From positions 21,615,644 through 21,679,643 of the forward strand of contig NC_089761.1 of the NCBI RefSeq assembly GCF_040412425.1: a DNA stretch of 64,000 nucleotides, written 5' to 3'. The stretch's first letter is position 1, and each line of letters starts with the position of its first letter. Positions 55,154-64,000 of this stretch are shown here, one piece after another. The DNA is from Macrobrachium rosenbergii (Eukaryota; Arthropoda; Malacostraca; Decapoda; Palaemonidae). Position numbers and translations under genes: made by a program. Under the pieces are notes generated by a model. It worked only from the letters and a program-made list of their open reading frames with translations. It had not been told where the DNA came from and made no database searches.

Positions 55154-58100
55154 GTTAGTATATTCTGTAATAAAAAAGTAATGGAATGGCTCTTCTCTAG
55201 TTACTGACACCAATAACCATGTGTATCTAAAAATCCCTGAGATTTGTGATGAATTGGCATGTACAGTGATTAACACGAGTTCATAAATTGTTGTGACCAC
55301 ATATTATTACCTATTGAACATTAAACCTTTGGTTTTAATAAATGTTGGCAAAAATACAAATGAATTTAATAGTAAAAATGGAGACTATTTTTGTAGAACA
55401 GTTTTGTATCTGACTCTGTTGGTATATTGATCCCTTAATTTTTCTAGTTTTTAGGCATTAGGCATTTTCTCTCTTCATTTTATATACGGTAGTTATTCAT
55501 TATTTTAGGTTATTTCATAGTGCAGTACTGTATGCACCTGATGAAGTAGTTGCCATCGCATTGATATTTATGCCATCTGAAAAACTCCATATATTGTAAC
55601 CGGAACACACTGTAGCTGTTCTTCAAGCCAGCCAGACAAGCTGTCAGTTAAAGATAACCAGATGTATTGTTTGTAAAACAGCTGTTTTAAAATGAGGTCT
55701 ATACAAACTTAACTATAGTCTGATGCTGATTTGAAGATTTCAAATTGTTTTCAGTATTTGTAGTTTAAGTTTTCACTGAAGTTATGATTTTTTTACTTTT
55801 ACCTTGAAAAATCAGCATCATTTTGTACATATAAAGTTATTTTATAAGGATTCAGATTTCTGTAGGCACATTATGAATTTAATTTTCTGTTTTATAATTC
55901 TTTAATTTCTGTACTATGTAAGGTGTTGCAGAAAAGGAGCTTTAGCCATGACATAGAACATGAATGGAATATGACATTGTACCATATATAGTAGGAATAT
56001 GTTCTGTAATGTTTCGCAAAGTATGAAGTTGCGTCTGTTCTGTCCCTTGAACAACATGATATGTATACGATCATGACATGCTTCTTATCTCAGGTATGAC
56101 CAATACAGTACTGTGTCCCCAATGCTTGCTTATGGAATAGAATAGTTGCTCTTTCCCTTGATTAAAAACACTTAGCTTCACGTGACATGCCACATTCTTA
56201 CACCTTGCTCCTGGAACTTACTATTACAGTGTACGTATATGTTTTTGTTTGGTATTTTCTGTAGATGATTATTCTCTTTTCATTTTGTTATGTGCACAGA
56301 TCCCAAGTGTAAGATACGCTGGTAATATGTACAGATTTATTTAAGGTTGAGAGTAGAGTATTATTTTTTTTATTGCCATGAAACAGCAAAAACATGTAGG
56401 CAATCACAGTTAAAGGAAATGGGTTGCGTAGGGTTCAGTTATTATTATTATTTATTATTATTATTGTCATTATTAGACCGCTGGATAAAATAAATAACAA
56501 TAATAATGATATGAATGATATCATTGCTTCTTTAGTGGGGTATACCCATGCCCAGTATTTTAAGTTACCTCTTCTCAAGGGCAAGGACACATTCTGGGTG
56601 TTTTTACTTTTGAAGGTCCAAAGCATACTACACAGAACCCAAAGAATTTTACAAAACTTCCATGGTCACTATAGTGGTTGAGTAGGAGCTGGATTATGGA
56701 GTTTGGTTTGGGAATTTTTATGTGCAGGCAGTGGGCTGTAAGATGGTAGTTTGATGTCACACACTTCCATAATCATGAACCCTGACAGGTCAGTTACCAA
56801 GTTTTTTGAGTTGGCTTAGCATCGCAAAGGTTGTGTAGTTGTAAAGTGGAGGATGTTCTGAAGGGTCACTGGGAACTATGGACATCCTGCAAGGGGTCTT
56901 CCAAGAAGCAAATGATTATCCAGATGGCTTTAGTCCTGATGGCACAACGGTTCAATTTAATTGTTAACGGCTGTTATATCTCTGGAATTGTGTCCAGTAG
57001 ATACTCATAGATTTGGTGGGAAGAGGTATATCTGTCCGGTATATTTAGGGAAGGTTTTATGTTAAGTATATGCATCATCTCTAAGATCCTGAGTTATTGG
57101 CTGTCTGGGCCACTATCCAAGATGTTGAGGGTGGAGACAAGGCATAAGTGCCTCCATGGCACCTTCCTGAACATGGCATAATATTAACTTGGATAGACAC
57201 ATAGTAATCAAAATGTGTCCGTACCCTAGGGAAGAAATTTCGAATACCAGGAAAATACTTCCAGTAGCATCAGGTAGTGTATGAAATCACCCACCACATT
57301 ATGGCCCACTGCCAGATCCCAGAAACAAGTTAATCCAGTTCAATCACCATAGTGACATTTTTTGTAAAATTTACCTGTACAGTTATTGCAATACAAGAAT
57401 AAACTATAAAAATATGTCATTGCCAGAGACAGGAAATGTTGAGTTCAGGGCAAATACTCATAAGATTATGCTTCTCAGAGAGGGAATTCATCAGAAAAGT
57501 TGAGAGAACAGTATAAGTTAATGATACTGAGTCAGCATTTATATTTATTGAAACATGCTTAAAGTAGGATCTCATACCAAAGTAATAATAATAGTAATAA
57601 TGATAATAATAAAACTACAGTATGCATTTCATGTGTTTGGAAAGGACCTTGATGGAATCCATGCCTATTAAAAGTCTTAGACTATGTGCAGAGCATGAAA
57701 TCATCCACATTTATTAGCTTTAGGAATTTTCTCTGTTAGAGTATGGTAAAGCTGAGATTTGGTTAAAATTCATTTTTTGTATATGGTGTGTTATGGAATC
57801 CTTGTACAGTAATTGCTTCTTTGCAAAGCTGTAGTAAAATTCAGTTGGTCCTGTTTGTATGTTTTGAGTTGCATCCTATCATGACCAATGTTAAAGAAGA
57901 AATATTACTTAAAAACTATATTTCTTGTGTAAAAGAACAGTTACCTTCCCAGTAATTTTTTCCCACTCACCCCATCAACTTGTATCAGCATATTTTTAGT
58001 CCACAAATGTGTTGAATACTTTTTATTTAACATAAATATCAAGAAAGTATATGTCAGCAAAAAATAAGAGCTGATTTGAAAAAAATTATTTTTGCCCAAA

Positions 58101-60984
58101 CCACGTGAAATCATCACAAAATTTCCTCATTACATAAGTCAGAGGGCAGTTGTTAATAATTCATTGGAAAATTCATAAAACATTCAGTCTTGGGAAGTTC
58201 TTTAGAAAAAACTGTATGCTATATGAGATATCAAAAATGACTCGGTGGGATAATGAAAGAGATTGGTGCACTGAAAGGTTTCAACACTGTGGTTGCTAAA
58301 GGCGGGTTGACGTTGAGCTTGGCATTGCCCAAGTAATTTGTGTGCACAGGTCATGTAAAATAATGATTGAGCATCTGTAGTAGCAGCGCAGTACTGTTGC
58401 TTTTGATGTCCCCAAAGCTCACATTTGTTAAAAGTGTGATTATTGCAGATTGTTATAGCAAGTTTTGTATCATATGGAAAATAATCATTATGAGTTACTT
58501 GTAAGGAACAAACATTGTTTAGATGAAGAATTGTATACCAAATGAATCTATATGTTGGGCTAAGTTTGACTTGGTTTTGAGAATTTATTTTTCAAATGCA
58601 TTTGGTGCCACTGTAAGACATTTAAAATTAACCTAGACTATCAGTGGGTTGCCAGTGGTGGTTACTAAGAGGTTAAGAATTCCCATTTGAACTGTTGACA
58701 AAGAGTGCTAGTAGACGCTACTCTGAGGTGGGAGAAGTGTTGTTAAATAATTAGCAATTTTTTAATGCTAGTAATTGATATTGTATCTTATTTGTGGCGG
58801 AAGAGAATATTATAACAGATCATGATAATTTTAGATTAGACTTTCAGCTAGAATTAACAGCATATTTGCTTTTTGGATGAGGAGAATTATATTTTCTTTC
58901 TTGTAAAGAGATGAAAAGGTGAAGCTTACTTTTGTTTTTGTAGCTTTCTTAGTATTTTGTCCTTTTAATTTGGATTTCTCTTACTTTTTCATTTCTAAGA
59001 AACTAATAAGGTAATCTACAGGGGTTTGGTGTATTTTTGAAAAGGCCATAGGAATTTGCCTTACTAGTGCCTGTTTCCTTAACATGATAAGAAGTTACCA
59101 AGATCTTAGTTCAGATCTCCTTGAAGAGGCTGACACACCTGCATCAATTTGAAACTCTTCTGTCAGATCACATGTACACCATTGCATCTGGGCATTGTTG
59201 GAAGGGAGAAGATACCTTATTGTAGGGTAAGGGTTTGTATCTGCATAACAAAATATGTGATTTACTATTTATTTTTTAATTACAAACTGCGTGATCAAGA
59301 TTTCCATCATTCCTTAGATATAGCACAGCTATAATGTTGTCCAAAATGTGTCTTTTGATCTGAGGTAGAAGTTAATTCAAACTAATTTGAGTGCTTCAGT
59401 TCTGGGTGATGGTGTGGAAGTTTTGCTTGTTTTCCAGGCGCTCCTATTTCTGGAAAATGAGCTCCATACTCAGTGATGAGGTGGTGTTAATGAACAAAGG
59501 TTGCCCTTTAGCTACAACTTGATCTGGCTCTGGATTTATGTGTGTAGTCTTTAGAGGTAGAATTTGAGCCACTGTGTATGAAAAGTCCTTACCCAAGAGG
59601 GGTTTGGTATAGTTTAACTTGTTTAAGTAGGATGATTGTGGACAGACTTTTGACAGAAGTGCTTGTAGCTTTTATTTTTTTTCCCAGACTTAACAGTTAT
59701 TGACTTCATATTTTTGTAAAATATTTTTGAAGCTAAAGAAAATTGATTCTTATGTCTGGGAAAAGTCATCCAAACTAGTAGGAAGCTAAGGAGGGCTAGG
59801 ATACCTGACTGTTTCATCAGTTCTTGAGGATGCCAGAGAAATTTGGTAAGCCATTTTCGCTGAGAGCAAGATAGGATAAAGCAGGTTAGTGTCTGATGAT
59901 AGAAGGAAAGATCCCGTAAAGGCTGGACAGTTGCAGGGTACTAGAGAATGAATGAAAGATTTTCAGAAATTTTTAATTGCATGTTGCATTAAGAAATCTT
60001 GGGGTCATTCCTCTCCCAAGCCTCATATCAATAAATAGAGTTCTTAAGGGTCTAAGCTACTCACGGTCATGATTTGTTGCTCTATAAGTGGTCAAGGGCA
60101 TCTAGGCATTTTCAAGGGTCAGTGAATAAATTAAAAAAAGCAAAGAAAAAAATTTTCAAGCAAGGGAACTCAAAATATAAGAGAGTGGAAGGCCAGTAGT
60201 AAGGTTGTGGCACAGTCATAGATCTAAGACTATTTGTCGTAGTCACCACCCTCATGAAACAACTCAGCATTGCACTCAAAATTATCTAGCGGCCACAGAC
60301 ATCAGCATGGATAATCCTATCAATTAAGCAAGATTTCATGAAAAGGAAGGGGATGTTTAGCAACTGCAACTTAGATGTAAAGAGATTACCCCAGAAATTA
60401 AGATAAAGAGCCAGCTACCTTATTCCTGAATAACTAGATGACATTTGATAAAAGCCCCAACTGTGACCACAAGAGATACAGTATCAGAAGAAGTCATGAA
60501 AAATTATGAAAATTGTTAAAAAAAACTTATAACATCTTGTAGAGTGTTAGCATTACTTCAATAAAAGCTTCAGTTTGGAGAAGTGAAGCAGGTGGTTGGT
60601 TGTACCTCACTGAAGGGACACTTTATATCTTTTAAAGGAGCACTATCATCATCTTGGTAAATTCGTTCTTAATCATGTTTTGAGTTTTGAAGTAATAGGA
60701 TCTAGTAAGGCAATAGTTTAAATACATAAGGTTTATCATAGAGGTGGGCATATGGCTGTTAGGATATGTTTTTTGTCGCAAAATATTTTCAGGAGGAAAG
60801 GGATGAGATTTTAATTTTTAAATGAGGGACCTTTGTTTTTTCAAGGTTTGGTTTACTTACAGCTGTACTTACCAAAAACAGAATAATTCAGGGATCAGCT
60901 ATTATGTATGGGTATATTCACTCACTGAGGTGGCAGGGATGCTTTTGAATAAGTACAGGAATTTATGCGAAAATGTTTTATTAG
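55154..60984 (+). other. EEA1-like intron, 5.8 kb
   Basis: The largest intron here. AT-rich and mostly unique, with a short degenerate ATT/AAT stretch at about 56,441-56,505. I see no extra coiled-coil exon, and the frames on either side already agree in phase. The interval about 56,560-57,340 is a little more GC-rich and may be an old repeat. Confidence 0.6.
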
Positions 60985-61119
60985 GTTGGACTCGAATCCG
61001 AACTGCATGAAATGAGGTCAACACGAGCTAAGCAGGAAGGCGTAGATCAAAATGAAACGCAACAGCTACAACAAGAGGTAGCCAAGCTTCAGGAACAGTT
61101 AGTGACTAAAGAAAAAGAG
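60985..61119 (+). CDS. EEA1: EEA1-like, coiled-coil exon
   Basis: Acceptor TTTTATTAG then VGLESELHEMRSTRAKQEGV, NETQQLQQEVAKLQEQLV, and TKEKE up to GAG|GTTAGT. 45 codons, phase 0 at both ends. It is a Gln/Glu/Leu-rich heptad sequence consistent with the EEA1 rod. Confidence 0.85.
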
Positions 61120-63668
61120 GTTAGTCAAAAGGGTTATTTTTAGTTCATATTATTTGGATTTTATCTTTCAAACGTATTATACTTCATTTCTTTCAGCCAC
61201 TTCCAATTAGTTCTCTTGTTAGCATATTTTTGCTCTTACGCTTGGTCATGTCATGTTGTGAGTCCAGTAGATTAGTGAATGTTTCCTTATGTGACAGAGT
61301 GAAGCTACTGTCTTTAGTCGTCTATTATTGTACAGTATATAGCCATGGATTTATGCAGTAAAAATTTTATGAAGTTGAAACCCTGCAAAACATGTACACG
61401 ACACCATCTTTTAGGCTGGAGTAAATCAGTGCAGCTTCCCTTAGCATTTTATTATCGTATGGTATTTTATTGCATGACCTATTTCCCAGCCTGATTTTGA
61501 TATTTGTGCAACACATGGTTGCTCCACCAAGATATCAACTTGCATACTGAACTTTTTTACTGTGTCATGCACTCAGAATTTTAACCAGTACAGTATTTTA
61601 ATTAACATGAATATCATTACAAATTAATTGCCTGCTGCAGTAAATGAACTTTGTAAATTTAACCATTCAGACATCTGGAAATGTTACTTCCTGTCTATTG
61701 ACATTCAAGTATTCTCTTTTGTGGAATTTTCATATATGTGTAGTAACTTGTGTCTGTATTATCTTACCATTTTCAGCCATTTTCTGTTAGTAAAGTTATT
61801 AATAATTTCAATACTGAATATTTGTTATGAATTTTTATCCGTAACACAATTCAAGAACAATTTTTTCTAAAATATTTGTGTTCTCTGGCTCTTTGTGAAG
61901 CATTTGTAACCTTTATCGAGATTTTCTCCATAAACATTTGTAACTTGCAAACAACCCTCTACATTACAAAAATAGAAATGAAAAAGGTAGAAACGATAAT
62001 TTTTAGGTTACTGTATTTTGTTGTTTAGAGAATACTGTAGTATTTGACCCTTGAGCTTGGGTTGGGATGGTCTAGCTTATAGGTGATTTGATAGACATAG
62101 GAATGTCTAGTAAATGGAAATTATGGATATCAATAAATTATATTTTTCCAGTTTCTGTATGTCAGTTCCTAAGAGGTCATATTTATTTATGGATATATCA
62201 TAAAGTAGTTTACTAAGACCACTGATTCATATCGCAATACTCCCATAGACCTTACCAGAAGGATTTATTTGTTGAATTAGAAGTGAGCAGGTAAAGTTGA
62301 GAAAGTTTGACAACTAGGTGGGAAGAGAAAACGAGAAACATGAAAATTAAAAGCCAGAAGTCAGTGCTTCTAAGAGCCAAAGGATCACAGCATAGATCTT
62401 ATAACACTGTAGTGTCCCAGAGAAGGCACACTGCAAATGGTACCTTGTGCAGAGTTGAAAGGTCATAAAATCTTTGTGTTTCCTGTAAGTCAAATGAAAT
62501 ACAGCAAAGTGCATTCAAGTTTTGTTTTAAAAAGGATGAGTTTTGGAGTTTTTAATATATTTGGACACTGGAAAGGAAGTTTAGGATAATACACTAAGAT
62601 TATTAATAATTGCTTCTTTATTTTATGGTTGCATTTGTTAAAATTTGTACTGTAAATCAGTGGGTGTTGCTGGATTTATTAAAAAAGTTTACCATGTGTG
62701 TTATTAAGTATTAATTTAACTTTTTGAATGAAAGCGTAATGAACCAGGTCTGTCTGTTGAGCTCCTTTTTTAAACTTCCAGTGAGAGACAGGGTTTATAA
62801 GCATATCTGTAACAGTTCTGTTCATGTGAAGTAGTTTATGACTTACAAATATCGTTTCTGGTAATTAATTAAAAATTGTCTTTACTCCTCTTTGGGATTA
62901 TTTCAGTTATGTGTAGGGTTTTTGCAGTTGTTTATATATTACATACTCACAACTCCTCTTAAATGGGAAATTTGAAAACTGCAGCTTTTTCAAATGGTAG
63001 CTGACGGAAACAGAAATATTCCAAAATGTTAAAGAAAACCTACAAGTTTTAAATGACATCCTCAAATATGCTAATATGTAAACTTCTTCCAAAAGTAACA
63101 ATTATTTTGGCAGTACTGTAATTGGTGATGAAAAAGATATTACAACTGTAATACCTTTGGGAGGAGTTATGAGTACATGCACATACTGTTTGTAAATGCA
63201 TTGACAAAGCAGTGGGACAGCACCTCAGATTTTGTAAACTGAACATTCAGTGTGATTTGTGAAAGAAAGTAGCAAAATGTTTCTGATTTGAACATTTTTA
63301 TGTCTTGGTTAATGATGTTTATCTCTTAGTCACCATTTTAGAACCAGAATCACTGTGAGTTGCAATGCAAACTGCCTGCTACTGTCACAGCATATACATA
63401 CATAATTTGCACTGTGAAATGCATTTGGTCATGAAGGAAATCACTGTAGCAGTAAATGTAGAAAGAAGATCTTTTCCCTTTTACTCCAAAGTAATTTTAC
63501 AAATATTTTTCCTCATGATTAATTAAAGTTTGATGTGCCGTAGTTCCAAAGGTTTCCTGAAAATCCGTTGCATGGTAGTGTAGACCACTGTTGTGATAAT
63601 TTGGCCGTTGCACAGAAAGCTTTGCTCTTGTGCATGTTTGAAGATCCTAGCATGTGTGTGGTTTTCAG
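61120..63668 (+). other. EEA1-like intron
   Basis: About 2.5 kb, AT-rich, with no repeats or exons recognised. Confidence 0.7.
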
Positions 63669-63752
63669 AAGGAAAATGTCAAAGATTCAGAGGATAAAAT
63701 GGAGTTAGAGATTCAAGTCCTTCGCAGTAAGTTACTAGATCAAGAGACTGAG
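63669..63752 (+). CDS. EEA1: EEA1-like, coiled-coil exon (last in window)
   Basis: Acceptor GTGTGGTTTTCAG, then KENVKDSEDKMELEIQVLRS and KLLDQETE, ending at a textbook donor GAG|GTAAGT. 28 codons, phase 0 at both ends. The coding sequence continues beyond the window. Confidence 0.85.
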
Positions 63753-64000
63753 GTAAGTGCTTGCAAGAGTTTTCAGTTATTGCATTATTAGGAAGAATGA
63801 CTTGCTTTTAACAGTTTTCTTGATTTACAGCCAAGGTGTGATTTTATGCAGGATTGCCCTGTGTTATATTTTGAACTAGGAATGTATGCACTTATTCAGA
63901 CTTACCTTTTTATAATTTTTTCTTCATAAATTTCATATACAGGGTTATATGCCAGCATTTCAGGTTTTGCAAGACTTGCAAAATAGTTTGTTTTTGTTAT
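63753..64000 (+). other. EEA1-like intron, cut by window edge
   Basis: Starts with GTAAGTGC. Nothing further is recognised. Confidence 0.7.

Overview
The window is eukaryotic and looks like decapod crustacean nuclear DNA. The reasons are very dense (GA)n, (AAT)n/(TTA)n and (CA)n microsatellites, several abundant interspersed repeat families including tRNA-headed SINEs of a kind I associate with decapods, and long AT-rich introns with GT..AG exons. A palaemonid or other caridean prawn is my guess, from memory of similar repeats only. There are no bacterial-type genes. Most long open frames are translations of microsatellites (poly-Ile, -Asn, -Leu, Ser-Leu, Arg-Glu) or of repeats.

Region 1-37 kb is a repeat-rich gene desert. 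It holds two abundant families that I name here. 'R1' is about 290 bp, SINE-like, with ten copies plus a fragment. 'R2' is about 390 bp, with several internal hairpins and five copies. It also holds two tRNA-derived SINEs near 19.1-19.8 kb, two DNA-transposon MITEs (34.0-34.3 kb with long terminal inverted repeats; 34.84-35.13 kb with hAT-like ends and a perfect 8-bp target duplication), many compound microsatellite/minisatellite arrays, and a head-to-head pair of Penelope-like retroelement copies (13.3-16.85 kb) with a hammerhead-like motif near both outer ends. The one convincing coding segment here is a GC-rich last exon at 28,708-29,029 (+), encoding a Met/His/Ala-rich tail that resembles a developmental transcription factor but that I cannot assign.

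Region 37-49 kb is AT-rich, mostly unique and almost free of microsatellites. It holds a small hAT-like element (48.07-48.59 kb), a perfect 31-bp duplication, and a weak CpG-containing candidate first exon on the minus strand near 42.6 kb.

Region 49.1-64 kb (+) carries the 5' part of an EEA1 (early endosome antigen 1) orthologue. Six exons at 49,111-49,182, 50,338-50,599, 52,602-52,777, 54,956-55,153, 60,985-61,119 and 63,669-63,752 join without a frame break into 295 codons: a short leader, two C2H2 fingers, the conserved WYSEELKKE segment, then coiled coil. The rest of the rod and the expected C-terminal FYVE domain lie beyond the right edge. The gene would encode a Rab5/PI3P-dependent endosome tether. 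Nothing links it functionally to the repeats on its left.
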